Source: G965197715 sp965247615 (GTDB lineage Bacteria > Chloroflexota > Dehalococcoidia > Lucifugimonadales > UBA1127). From it: a DNA stretch of 64,000 nt. Made by a program: the position numbers and the translations under genes. Location: NCBI GenBank assembly GCA_965247615.1, contig OZ252022.1, forward strand, positions 1,178,001-1,242,000. Reading direction: 5' to 3'. Under the pieces are notes generated by a model. The model ran no database searches, had not been told where the DNA came from, and worked only from the letters and a program-made list of their open reading frames with translations. Positions 51,465 through 60,210 of this stretch are shown one piece after another (position 1 is the first letter of the stretch; every line of letters begins with the position of its first letter).

Positions 51465-51813
51465 GGGTGACACTCCTCATGTTGTCACGAAATGTGGGCC
51501 GAAGGCGGGGGCCGCCTCCTGACCGGTGAATTGTCCACCCCCACAGTGTGGAGGGCCGGGCTGGAGCAATGCTGTCTCGTTCTCCGGTCCAATGCCTCTG
51601 CCCGCCTGACGAGCATACACCATACTCTAACGGCGCCATGGGAAAAAGCCCCGCGCGGGGGAAATCCCGGGCTCTTTGCGGCCAAATTGCGCCGCGCTGC
51701 CCCCAGGACCGGAAGGCGTCCGGCGCGTGGCTATCATAGCGATGGGGTTTGAGGCGGGCTACCCCGGGATGTCGCCATCCGCCTATAATTGCCGAAGGGG
51801 CAGCGGGGAACAC
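51465..51813. other. Divergent intergenic region
   Basis: 349 nt between the HEAT and endonuclease genes. It contains a GC-rich hairpin at 51643-51677 (AAAAAGCCCCGCGC...GGGCTCTTT) with T-runs on both sides and a TATAAT (51784-51789) 24 nt before the endonuclease start. No gene seen. Confidence 0.6.
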
Positions 51814-52578
51814 GTGCAAGGAAGAACTGACATATCTACTCGCTCTCAGCGACCATCTGGTGGGGCCAAGAGGCGGGGGAGGGCGCCGGCGGTCAGGGCG
51901 CTCAAGCCGGGCTATACTCCCGCCCAGATTCTGGCGCTGCTGAAGCAGGAGTACGGCCCCATGGTGTGGCGCCAGCGCTTGGATACGGTCTCCGAGCTGG
52001 TGTTCACTATCCTGTCGCAGCACACGTCTGACCTGAACGCGGAGCGGGCGGGGGAGGCGCTGCGGGACCGCTTTGGCTCCTGGGAGGCGGTGGCAGACGC
52101 GGGGGTCCTGGAAGTCGAAGACGCCATCAAGAGCGCGGGGCTGGCACGGCAGAAGGCGCCGCGCATCCTGGGGGCGCTGAGGCGCATACAGGAGCTTCGG
52201 GGTAGCCTCGAGCTGGACTTCCTGAGGGAACTGCCGCTGCCGGACGCCAAGGCGTGGCTGCGCGGACTGCCCGGCGTGGGCCCCAAGACCGCAGCGGTGG
52301 TGCTCTGCTTCGCCCTGGGGATGCCCGCTCTGGCAGTGGACACCCACGTCCACCGGGTATCGAAGCGGTTGGGCCTGATTGGCCCCAAGGTAACGGCCGA
52401 GCAGGCCCACGAGATCCTGGAACCACTGGTGGCGCCAGAGGACGTGTTCGCATTCCACGTGGGGTTCATCACGCACGGGCGGCGCGTCTGCCACGCACGG
52501 CGGCCGGAGTGTGAGCGGTGCCTGCTGGGGGAGGGGTGCCCGTCGCGACGCGAGGTGGCGGAAGCGGAGGGGCGCTGA
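51814..52578 (+). CDS. nth: Endonuclease III-type DNA glycosylase/AP lyase
   Basis: A 254-aa base-excision repair enzyme. HhH motif LPGVGPKTAAVVL with catalytic Lys, Asp in AVDTHVHRVS, and the [4Fe-4S] motif C-x6-C-x2-C-x5-C near the C-terminus (CHARRPECERCLLGEGC). Start at GTG 51814 with GGGGAA upstream and TATAAT at 51784. The first ~35 residues are a basic, Ser/Arg-rich extension. Confidence 0.92.
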   Translation: MQGRTDISTRSQRPSGGAKRRGRAPAVRALKPGYTPAQILALLKQEYGPMVWRQRLDTVSELVFTILSQHTSDLNAERAGEALRDRFGSWEAVADAGVLEVEDAIKSAGLARQKAPRILGALRRIQELRGSLELDFLRELPLPDAKAWLRGLPGVGPKTAAVVLCFALGMPALAVDTHVHRVSKRLGLIGPKVTAEQAHEILEPLVAPEDVFAFHVGFITHGRRVCHARRPECERCLLGEGCPSRREVAEAEGR

Positions 52579-52628
52579 GCCTCGTGTCCCCGCTCGGCGC
52601 CTCGTCCAAGAGGCGGGTTGGACCCCGT

Positions 52629-55600
52629 CTATACCGTGAGGCGCTTGTAGAGCTCGGGTATGCGCTGGGGGAGGGCCTGGATCTCGAAAAGCACCTCGTA
52701 GCCCATGTCGCCGCACATGGTCTTGAGGTAGTCGTGGCCGGCCTTGTCCACGGTGAGGGCGAAGGGCGTGATGTCGTGGCTGCGTGCTTCCACGAGGGCC
52801 ATGTGGGTATCGTGGACGGCGTACTCCTTCTCCACGCCCTCGCGGCTGTAGCCCCGGTCCTGAGGGCGGCCGTCGCTGATGAGGAACAGGATCTTGGTCT
52901 TGGCGGCCACGCCGGCCAGCTTGGTGGTGCAGTGGCGGATGGCCGGGCCCATGCGCGTGGCGTGAAGGGGCGCGATCTTGTCCACGCGGCGTCGGACGGC
53001 GTCCGTCAGGTTCTCCTGGATGTCCTTGATAGAGTAGAACTCCACGTTTTCGCGGCCGTAGCCAGAGAAGCCGTAGATGCCGTACTGGTCTCCAAGGGCC
53101 TCCAGGGCTTGGACGATGAGGACGACGCTCTCTTTCTCCAAGTCGATGATGCGCTTGGGGGTGCGCCGGGCGCCCTCTCCCCGGCGGGTCCGCAGCCAGA
53201 GCATGTACTCCACGGGGTCTGAGGGGGCATCCCAGTCGTCGGTAGTGCGACGGGCCTCGTCGATGGCCTCGGCGGTGGAGGCGCTCATGTCGAGGAGGAA
53301 GACGACGGCGACGTCCCGCTCGATCTTGTTGCGGCGCCAGTAAATTTTGTCGGAGGGCACGCTGCCGCTGCGGATGTCCAGGATGAACTCGATGGTGGCG
53401 TCGAAATCGTAGTCCTCGCCGTCCGTCAGGGGTCTGATCTTGCGCATGGACTCGGGGACGGCCAACTCGAACTGGCGGCGGATCTGGGACACCAGGCCCG
53501 CGTCCTGCTGGAGGGTCTGGTACCAGAAGTTGATGTCGCCCTCAGACATGGGGCGTTCGCGGACCATGCACCAGCGGGAGCGGTAGTCGTCGGCGCGGAA
53601 GTCCCACTCGTCGTACACGTGCGTGTTGGGTTCGGTGGCCTCCAGGGGTCCGTCCTCGTCGTCGACGTGGACCAGGGGGCCCTGGCCGAAGGTCGCGTTG
53701 GGCGGGGGCGCGGTAACACCGGCCTCCTTCATCATGTTGTTGGCGAATGTGCTGGCGCTCTGGGCGACCTCCTCCTCTGACATGTCCATCTGAAGCTCGG
53801 GGCTCTGGTTGAGCAGGGCCTCCAGCATCTCCTGGGTAAGGGGGACCATCTGTGAATCGTCACCGGAGTCGGCGCTGTCCCGCAGGGCGGCCAGGAGCTG
53901 GACCATCTCCGGCTTGAACTCGCCCCGGTAGTCCACCTCGGCGGGCGACTCGTAGGACTCGCCCTCCTCTCCCTCCTGCTCGGCGTCGTCGGCCTCGGCG
54001 GCGTCCGCGGCCTCTTTCTCGAAGAAGTCGATGATGTCCTGCTGGTCCTGCTCGCCCTCTTCCTGCTCGCCAAGGTCGTTGACGTCCATCTGCTCGTAGT
54101 TCTCGGGGGGGACCTCTTCGTTGGGGATCTTGGCGATGATGGAATAGATGCGGACGGAGGCCTCGGCGGCGTCCTCCACGGTGGATGCGGGGACCATGAC
54201 GCGGCGGGAGATGCGGGCGACGGCCCGGGCTTCCTCTAAGTAGTCCTTGGGAACGGATACGTCGCCGCTGCGTTGCAGGCTCAGGCGCACCAGGAACTCC
54301 ACCATGGCCTGGCGGGCGGGCAGATCCTCCATCACGGGCCGCTCTGAGAGGGAGTCCTGCTGGACGCGGCGGTAGTGGAGGCGGATACCAGCGTATTCGC
54401 GCTGAACGTGGGAGTCCAGGCGCCCATCCTCTACAACGGTGAAGATGTCCAGGGCAAGCTTGCGGTCCTGGAAGAGGCTGAAGAAGCGGTGCATGTCCGT
54501 GGTGACCCAGCTGGTCTCGGCGCTGGAGGGGTCGATGCCCATCTCCTCCAGCTCCGGGACTGTGTCTTTGGGGGGCACGATGGCCGCGAGCCTGGGGCGA
54601 AGGTCCTGGAAGATGCCCGAGGGCCGCTCGAACTCGAACTCAAAGCTCCCGAACTCCAGGTGCGCGACCTGGTGCGTGGACACGACTTTGAGGAGACCGA
54701 AATTCTCCTCCTTGCTGTCGTAGCGGTCCACGGTGGGCTGGAGGTAGATGGTTGTGCCCTCTGTGGTGGGGCGCTCGCGGGAGACCCATCCTATGCCCTT
54801 GCGGGCCAGATCCTGGACCGGGGCTACCTCCATGTCGGCGCCTGCCAGGGCGCGGCAGTACATCTGCATCAGCTCCTTCACCGTGGCCAACTCCACCGCG
54901 GAGGAGAGGGCCTTGAGCAGCTCCCCGGAGCGCACGGACTCAGCCCGGAAGAAGGCGGTCCCGGCCTCACGGTTCTCTCGAAGCAGGCGGGCGCCTTCCG
55001 TGAACCAGACCTCCATCTGTTGGGGGGTGATGCGGGCCAGAATGTTAGGAGCGCTGCGCAGAAACTCGTGGACTGCCGGCGGGTGGGACTGGAGCAGAGC
55101 GTCCGCCATGTTGAGGATAAGGAGATGGACGTTGGAATCGATCTGCGCGAGGCTTCGGGAGCCCTCCTCCAGGAAGGACGGGATGGCATGGTGGTCGGTG
55201 CGGGCGAGGCGCTCGGCCATGCTGATGAAGCGGGCGCGCTGGCTGCGGTCTATGCGGGGGAGGGCCACGACGGTCGCCGCGAAGGCGCCTCTGACGGCGC
55301 GCCAGCTGCCGGCGGTCACGGCGTTCATCATGGCGATGAAGCTGTCCCGGTTCTCCCCCATGAGGGGGAACACCTGGAGGCCCAGGTCCAAGCTCTCCTG
55401 CGCCAGGTCGTAGGACTGCTGGGCAACGGCGCCGATGAATGCCATGAACCGCTCCAGCTCCGGGAAGGTGAGCACGGTGAGGAGCTGGGGGCTGGAATCG
55501 AAGAACTTGCAGGACAGTGCGCTGGACTTCCAGGTCCCGTTGTAGACGTTGTGGCCCAGGGAGGACCACGTGGTGATGTTGCTGGGCCTGATCTGGCTCA

Positions 55601-55931
55601 GGCTGCCGGGGCCGGCCCGGAAATAGGACACGGCGATGGACGGCGAGTCCTGGCACAGGGCCTCTCCGGCGCGGGCCCAGGCCAGCAGGTTGGAGAACGA
55701 GAGGACGGGCAGCACCATGGGGCTTACGCGGAAGTACTCCGCGGCCGCCTCCCAGGAGCGCACCGTCTGCTGGGCAATGGTCAGCCCCTCCGTGGCCCAG
55801 GCCTGGAGCTCGTGGGACGCTAGGGCGTTGCTCAAAGTCAGGGCCGCCCGCCGGAACTCCTGCGCGACGGCGACGGGGAATCGCTGGAACTCGCGCTCTA
55901 TTTCGCTGAGGCCGGGTGCAAGCTGCTCCAC
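52629..55931 (-). CDS. NorD/CbbO-like VWA protein (large)
   Basis: An 1100-aa protein. The N-terminal ~430 residues are built of repeating ~33-residue helical units (…EWFRVSPMVLPVLSFSNL…, …FFDSSPQLLTVLTF…). A NorD-like middle (acidic, ~600-730) follows, and a C-terminal VWA domain has MIDAS LDMSAS (~900) and LISDGRPQDRGY. With the NorQ/CbbQ-type ATPase encoded nearby it should form a metal-cluster insertion or activase complex (family knowledge). AAGGAGG precedes the GTG start; it overlaps the upstream Nudix gene by 34 nt. No nor, cbb or cox target gene is in the window. Confidence 0.87.
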   Translation of the reverse strand: MEQLAPGLSEIEREFQRFPVAVAQEFRRAALTLSNALASHELQAWATEGLTIAQQTVRSWEAAAEYFRVSPMVLPVLSFSNLLAWARAGEALCQDSPSIAVSYFRAGPGSLSQIRPSNITTWSSLGHNVYNGTWKSSALSCKFFDSSPQLLTVLTFPELERFMAFIGAVAQQSYDLAQESLDLGLQVFPLMGENRDSFIAMMNAVTAGSWRAVRGAFAATVVALPRIDRSQRARFISMAERLARTDHHAIPSFLEEGSRSLAQIDSNVHLLILNMADALLQSHPPAVHEFLRSAPNILARITPQQMEVWFTEGARLLRENREAGTAFFRAESVRSGELLKALSSAVELATVKELMQMYCRALAGADMEVAPVQDLARKGIGWVSRERPTTEGTTIYLQPTVDRYDSKEENFGLLKVVSTHQVAHLEFGSFEFEFERPSGIFQDLRPRLAAIVPPKDTVPELEEMGIDPSSAETSWVTTDMHRFFSLFQDRKLALDIFTVVEDGRLDSHVQREYAGIRLHYRRVQQDSLSERPVMEDLPARQAMVEFLVRLSLQRSGDVSVPKDYLEEARAVARISRRVMVPASTVEDAAEASVRIYSIIAKIPNEEVPPENYEQMDVNDLGEQEEGEQDQQDIIDFFEKEAADAAEADDAEQEGEEGESYESPAEVDYRGEFKPEMVQLLAALRDSADSGDDSQMVPLTQEMLEALLNQSPELQMDMSEEEVAQSASTFANNMMKEAGVTAPPPNATFGQGPLVHVDDEDGPLEATEPNTHVYDEWDFRADDYRSRWCMVRERPMSEGDINFWYQTLQQDAGLVSQIRRQFELAVPESMRKIRPLTDGEDYDFDATIEFILDIRSGSVPSDKIYWRRNKIERDVAVVFLLDMSASTAEAIDEARRTTDDWDAPSDPVEYMLWLRTRRGEGARRTPKRIIDLEKESVVLIVQALEALGDQYGIYGFSGYGRENVEFYSIKDIQENLTDAVRRRVDKIAPLHATRMGPAIRHCTTKLAGVAAKTKILFLISDGRPQDRGYSREGVEKEYAVHDTHMALVEARSHDITPFALTVDKAGHDYLKTMCGDMGYEVLFEIQALPQRIPELYKRLTV

Positions 55932-56542
55932 GGGACCTCCTTCTTGGAAGCTTGGGCCAGGCGCCTCACAAAATGCGTCAGGATGGTGGCCGTGGCGCCG
56001 TAGACGACGTGTCCCTGGTGTACGTACGAGTAGTGCGGGTTGTAGGCCCCGCGTCTGGCGGACCGCTCCTCACGAAGGGCCGCCGGATCCAGCAGGGTTG
56101 AGAAGGGGACCTCCAGGATGGCGGCCACCTCTGTGGGGCTCATGACGAAGGGGTACGGGTAGGGGATCAGCCCCACCACCGGACGGATGAGGAACCCGGT
56201 GCGTGTGGCCGCGGCGTCCAACTCCCCCAGGATCTCCACATCCCCGGGAACTATCCCCAGTTCTTCCTGGGCCTCGCGGAGGGCCGTGTGCAGGTGGTCC
56301 CGGTCCTCCGGGTCCCGCATGCCGCCGGGAAAGCAGATCTCCCCCTTGTGGTGCTCCACCAGGTCCGTGCGCTTGTTGAGGAGTATGTGATACTCGCCAT
56401 CCTTGCGAAACAGGGGGAGGAGCACGGCGGATGCCGCTAGGCCCGGCCGACCGGGGACGTCCTCCTGATGGTTTACCAGAAGGGAGCGCAGGGCCAGGAT
56501 GACTGGGTCCTTCTGTTCGGCGCTCGCTTGGCGAATTGTCAT
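55898..56542 (-). CDS. CoA pyrophosphatase (Nudix, NudL-like)
   Basis: A 214-aa Nudix hydrolase with the NudL signature KGEICFPGGMRDPEDRD and the box GMRDPEDRDHLHTALREAQEELG (REAQEELG). Such enzymes hydrolyse CoA and acyl-CoA. Located between the NorQ-like and NorD-like genes, overlapping the latter; the adjacent coaE remnant is another CoA gene. Confidence 0.85.
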   Translation of the reverse strand: MTIRQASAEQKDPVILALRSLLVNHQEDVPGRPGLAASAVLLPLFRKDGEYHILLNKRTDLVEHHKGEICFPGGMRDPEDRDHLHTALREAQEELGIVPGDVEILGELDAAATRTGFLIRPVVGLIPYPYPFVMSPTEVAAILEVPFSTLLDPAALREERSARRGAYNPHYSYVHQGHVVYGATATILTHFVRRLAQASKKEVPWSSLHPASAK

Positions 56543-56597
56543 TCAGCGTTGTCGTACTTGCCGGCCGCCGTGGTCCTTAGGCCGTTGCAAGGCCCCG

Positions 56598-57497
56598 CTA
56601 CTCAAAGATGGAAGTGATGACTTCCTCGATGCTGCGTTGAACCTGAATGTCGTCCACGACAGCCCAGACGATGGCGGACTGGCAGGCGCGGCGGGGCTGG
56701 ACGCCGCTGGCGATAAGCTTGCCCGCGTAAATGAGGAGGCGCGTGCTGGCGCCCTCCTGCAGGCCGTGCTCCTTGAGGTGGCGCACCTTTTCGCCGAGCT
56801 TGGCCAGCTGCAAGGCGGACCCCTCGTCCACACTGGACTCGTGCTGGATGATCTTGGCCTCAATCTCCTTCGGCGGATAGTCAAAGTCGATGGCAATGAA
56901 TCGCTGGCGCGTTGAGTGCTTCAGGTCCTTCAGGGCGCTCTGATAGCCCGGGTTGTAGGAAATGACCAAGAGGAAGTCGTCGTGGGCCTGAATGATGGTG
57001 CCCCGCTTCTCCACGGGCAGGATGCGCCGGTGGTCCGTGAGGGGGTGAATGAGGACGGTGGTGTCCTTGCGGGCCTCGACGACCTCGTCCAGGTAGCAGA
57101 TGCCGCCGGCCTTGACGGCGCGGCTCAGGGGGCCGTCGATCCAGCGTGTTCCCTCGGCCTCGATGAGGTAGCGGCCCACGAGGTCGCTGCCCGTGAGGTC
57201 CTCGTGGCAGGCCACCGTGACCAGGGGGATCTTGTGTTGGCCGTTGCCGCCAGCTGGGAGGGACGGGGACTGGTCCCCTCTGTGCTCCTGGTTAAGCCGC
57301 CAGGCCATGTACTCCACGAACCTGGTCTTGCCGCAGCCCGTGGGCCCCTTGAGCAGGACGGGGATCTTCTGGGAGTAGGCCACTTGAAAGAGCTCTATCT
57401 CATCGCTCTGGGGAATATAGAAGGGCTCCTCCTCAACAACGTACTCCTCAAACCGGTACTCGTTGTGATAGAAGATGGTATCTCTACCTTGGGCCAT
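56598..57497 (-). CDS. MoxR-family AAA ATPase (CbbQ/NirQ/NorQ-like)
   Basis: A 299-aa hexameric ATPase. Walker A GPTGCGKTRFVEYMAWRL (~50-67), Walker B ICYLDEVVEAR, sensor region DFLLVISYNPGYQ, and C-terminal CbbQ_C domain (TRQRFIAIDFDYPPKEIE). It is the expected partner of the NorD-like VWA protein two genes downstream. Its start overlaps the 3' end of the coaE remnant by 14 nt. Confidence 0.9.
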   Translation of the reverse strand: MAQGRDTIFYHNEYRFEEYVVEEEPFYIPQSDEIELFQVAYSQKIPVLLKGPTGCGKTRFVEYMAWRLNQEHRGDQSPSLPAGGNGQHKIPLVTVACHEDLTGSDLVGRYLIEAEGTRWIDGPLSRAVKAGGICYLDEVVEARKDTTVLIHPLTDHRRILPVEKRGTIIQAHDDFLLVISYNPGYQSALKDLKHSTRQRFIAIDFDYPPKEIEAKIIQHESSVDEGSALQLAKLGEKVRHLKEHGLQEGASTRLLIYAGKLIASGVQPRRACQSAIVWAVVDDIQVQRSIEEVITSIFE

Positions 57498-57968
57498 TGC
57501 CCACCTGCCTTGCTAAGATTCTCTGCTTCCAGAGGTCCGTCACAGCCTGGCGAAGCTCCTCGAGGTTCCCGGCGTTGTCGATGATGGCATCGGCGCGCCG
57601 AACCCGCTCTTCCTGTGAAAGCTGGGTGCGGATGCGTGCCCTGACCGCATCTTCGGGAAGTCCGGACCGGGCGCGGATTCGCTGGACTGCGGTGTCTTCC
57701 GGGGCCGTAACCACCCACACCTCATCGGTTAGGGGCGTCCAGTTGGCTTCGATGAGGAGCGCTGCTTCAAGAACGATAACGCCAACGCCGCGCTTTTTCA
57801 ACTCCCGGACGCGCTCTCCGATGACGCTGGCCATCCGCGGGTGCATTATGGCGTTGAGTTGGGCCAGAGCCTGGGTGTCATTGAAGACGATGGATCCCAG
57901 CTTCCTGCGGTCTATCTCACCGCCGGGATAGAGGACCTCCTCACCGAAGGTATCCACCACTTCCGCAC

Positions 57969-58051
57969 GCCAACTACCACCATCCGCGCTCCTAGTGGCG
58001 CCGGGATGGCGGCGCAAGGCCATAGGGGGGGTCAAGGGAGACCGCGGACCC
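57969..58051. repeat. Duplicate of the coaE promoter/start region (16 nt deleted)
   Basis: 83 nt matching 58214-58312 (99 nt) except for a 16-nt gap that removes the -10 TACACT. It includes a second copy of the RBS and ATG (57983), out of frame with the downstream coaE part. Confidence 0.9.
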
Positions 58052-58072
58052 TGTCATTGTTCAATGATTTGG
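58052..58072 (+). mobile_element. Solo fragment of IS left end
   Basis: 21 nt identical to the first 21 nt of the IS at 24783, same orientation, directly followed by coaE coding sequence rather than the IS body. Confidence 0.85.
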
Positions 58073-58149
58073 AGCGTAGGTCTCGTGGCCGACTTGGTCC
58101 GCGTTGATGAGTACGGCGTCCAAGTCTTGCAGCATCCGGGAGACTTCGC

Positions 58150-58185
58150 TCCCGCTCCACCGTCCGGCGGGTGCTGCTGGCGGGC
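58150..58185 (+). mobile_element. Internal fragment of the IS transposase gene
   Basis: 36 nt identical to 25153-25188 (transposase codons) inserted in the coaE P-loop region. The insert keeps the coaE frame. Confidence 0.85.
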
Positions 58186-58213
58186 TTGCAGGGAGCCCCA
58201 TTCCTCCGGTCAG

Positions 58214-58312
58214 GCCAACTACCACCATCCGCGCTCCTAGTGGCGCCGGGATGGCGGCGCAAGGCAAGTGTACCAGCGGCCCATAGGGGGGGTCAAGGGA
58301 GACCGCGGACCC
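58214..58312. repeat. coaE promoter/start region, original copy
   Basis: Original of the duplicated block, with the promoter intact. Confidence 0.85.
58267..58296 (-). promoter_or_regulatory. coaE promoter
   Basis: TTGACC (58291-58296) and TACACT (58267-58272), 18-bp spacer; expected start near 58260, with AGGAG 6 nt before the ATG at 58228. The copy at 57969 lacks the -10. Confidence 0.65.
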
Positions 58313-58499
58313 AAGTCCTCCACCTGGCCGAATCACGAGACTTCCTATGAGCCTGCCGCAGGGGCAGGGCTGGTGACGCCGACAGCGGGCGAACAGGGGC
58401 CTTCGCGCGAATTCAGCGCCAGAACGTGATTCCGGGGGCAATCGTTTGGTTTACAATGTGCGTAATAATAGAGAGAACAGCTACGGAGTCTGTGGGGGT

Positions 58500-60179
58500 A
58501 TGAAGATGAAGAAGCTGGGCATTGGCATCGGCGCGCTGACCGGAGTGCTCCTGACCGCACCACTGGTGGCCGTGATGTTCGCGGCTGACCAGCTGCTGGG
58601 TTTGCCCTTTGTTCCCTTTATGCTGTTCGACTGGGTCAGCCGTGTGCTGCCCGGCCCACTGGTGACCTTCGGCATCGACATGATGATCGACACGCTGCGG
58701 ATGATGGGCGCGAGCGTGGCCGGTGTTGCCAAGACGGCCGAGCAGACCATCGCGGTGCTGCACTTCCTCATGATTGGCGTGGGCGCATCCGCCCTGTTCT
58801 TCGCGGTCCTGAGACTGCGCGGCCTGCAACCGAGCTACCTGGCTGCGCTGGTGGCCGGCGCCCTCGTGGGGCTACCGACAATTGCCATCACCGTGGCCAT
58901 TGGAGGATCAGACGTCAGCCCAATCCTGATTGTGCTGTGGCTGACGGCGCTGTTCCTCGCGTGGAGCGCCGGACTGAGGTTCGCGTATTTGCGTCTGAGC
59001 CCGGCCGAGGGTGTTGCGGCTGGGCCCGATCCGGCCGTTGCCGCGGTCGATGGCGCTGGCACGGCCGATACGGCCGCCGAGGACGCCGGGATGATCGGGC
59101 GCAGGCAGTTCCTGATTCGGATGGGGGCTGCCACGGCGACCATCACCGTCGCAAGCACCGCCCTGGGCAGTCTGCTGTCCCAGGCGGCGCGCCGCGAGCT
59201 CGAAGCGGAGCTCGCGGCGACGGCCACCCACGAAAGCCAGGGCAGCGTCAGGTCGCCCTTTCCCAACGCTGCCGACCGGCTTATGCCGGCCCCGGGAACG
59301 CGGCCCGAGTACACGCCCCTCAAGGACCACTACAAGGTGTTCATCCGCACACAGCCAACCGTCATCGACGGCGCGACGTGGACGCTCCCCATTGTCGGCA
59401 TGGTCGCCAACCCGCTTTCACTGACACTGGACGACCTCCGCAACAACTACACGGCGCATGATCAGTACGTGACGCTGTCGTGCATTTCGGGCCGCGTCGG
59501 GACAGACTTGATCAGCACCACCCATTGGACGGGGGCCAGACTTCAGGACATCCTTGCCGACGTCAAGCCGGACTCATCCGCCCGATACCTGCACATCACC
59601 AGCGGCGACGGGTTCTACGAGACCGTTGATCTGGACCTGATCGCCTCCGACGAACGCATCATGCTGTGCTACGCCTGGGACGGCAACCCTCTTCCCATCG
59701 ACCACGGCTTCCCGCTGCGAATCTGGCTTCCGGACCGGTTTGGCATGAAGCAGCCCAAGTGGATCACGGGCATCTCCGTGATGGAGGAGTACAAGGAGGG
59801 GTACTGGGTCGAGCGGGGATGGGATGAGGTTGCCCAGGTCCAGGCCACCTCCGTCGTGGATGCGGTGGCAGGGGACGCCGCCTACGAGAGCCAGGGTCGG
59901 ATGCTGGTGCCCGTGGGGGGCATCGCCTTCGCCGGTGCCCGGGGGATCTCTCGCGTCGAAGTACGCGTGGACGGCGGCCCGTGGCAGCAGGCCCAGCTTC
60001 GGGCCCCGCTGTCCGAGACGACGTGGGTGATCTGGCGCTACGACTGGCCCTTCGCGGCGGGAGACCACACCTTCGAGGTCCGCTGCGCTGAGGGCGATGG
60101 CACGCCCCAGTTCGAGGAGGCGCGGGATAACCGCCCCAGCGGTGCGAGAGGCATTCACAGGAAGCGCGCCGAACTCTAG
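58500..60179 (+). CDS. Membrane-anchored molybdopterin-dependent oxidoreductase (sulfite oxidase-like)
   Basis: A ~559-aa protein. Five TM helices cover ~1-180. A twin-arginine-like segment IGRRQFLIRMGAATATITVAS (~199-220) then leads into an exported Moco domain of the SuoX/YedY family: TLPIVGMVANPLSLTLDDL, the active-site Cys in VTLSCISGRVGTDL, and PIDHGFPLRIWLPDRFGMK. A C-terminal Mo-co dimerisation-like Ig domain (GGIAFAGARGISRVEVRVDGG) completes it. GGGGG just upstream supports ATG 58500. It probably oxidises sulfite or a related substrate outside the membrane; electron acceptor unknown. Confidence 0.85.
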   Translation: MKMKKLGIGIGALTGVLLTAPLVAVMFAADQLLGLPFVPFMLFDWVSRVLPGPLVTFGIDMMIDTLRMMGASVAGVAKTAEQTIAVLHFLMIGVGASALFFAVLRLRGLQPSYLAALVAGALVGLPTIAITVAIGGSDVSPILIVLWLTALFLAWSAGLRFAYLRLSPAEGVAAGPDPAVAAVDGAGTADTAAEDAGMIGRRQFLIRMGAATATITVASTALGSLLSQAARRELEAELAATATHESQGSVRSPFPNAADRLMPAPGTRPEYTPLKDHYKVFIRTQPTVIDGATWTLPIVGMVANPLSLTLDDLRNNYTAHDQYVTLSCISGRVGTDLISTTHWTGARLQDILADVKPDSSARYLHITSGDGFYETVDLDLIASDERIMLCYAWDGNPLPIDHGFPLRIWLPDRFGMKQPKWITGISVMEEYKEGYWVERGWDEVAQVQATSVVDAVAGDAAYESQGRMLVPVGGIAFAGARGISRVEVRVDGGPWQQAQLRAPLSETTWVIWRYDWPFAAGDHTFEVRCAEGDGTPQFEEARDNRPSGARGIHRKRAEL

Positions 60180-60210
60180 GGGCCTTGATCTCCGGGGGCG
60201 CGGGCGCGTC

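Larger units (their letters stand above)
57484..58228 (-). pseudogene. coaE: Dephospho-CoA kinase, scrambled by IS-derived sequence
   Basis: CoaE makes CoA from dephospho-CoA. Two parts are present. The start (MVVVGLTGGMG, ATG 58228 with AGGAG and promoter upstream) leads to SEVSRMLQDLDAVLINADQVGHETYAPN, ending in a stop at 58059-58061. The rest (WRAEVVDTFGEEVLYPGGEIDRRKLG...) runs from ~57968 to 57484. The P-loop Lys/Ser (GSGKS expected) is missing: between MG and SEVSR there is inserted text whose 36 nt equal part of the IS transposase gene (58150-58185). At 58052-58072 lie 21 nt identical to the IS left end, and beyond it a copy of the promoter/start region. As written it cannot make active CoaE. 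Confidence 0.85.

Noticed and set aside
51643..51677. GC hairpin as a terminator
   Set aside because: It has flanking T-runs but no gene ends nearby on either strand in the right direction; kept only as a note in the intergenic entry.
57484..58035. 183-aa ORF as a complete coaE
   Set aside because: Its first ~20 residues come from the duplicated 5' region and it lacks the P-loop; only the C-terminal part is CoaE.
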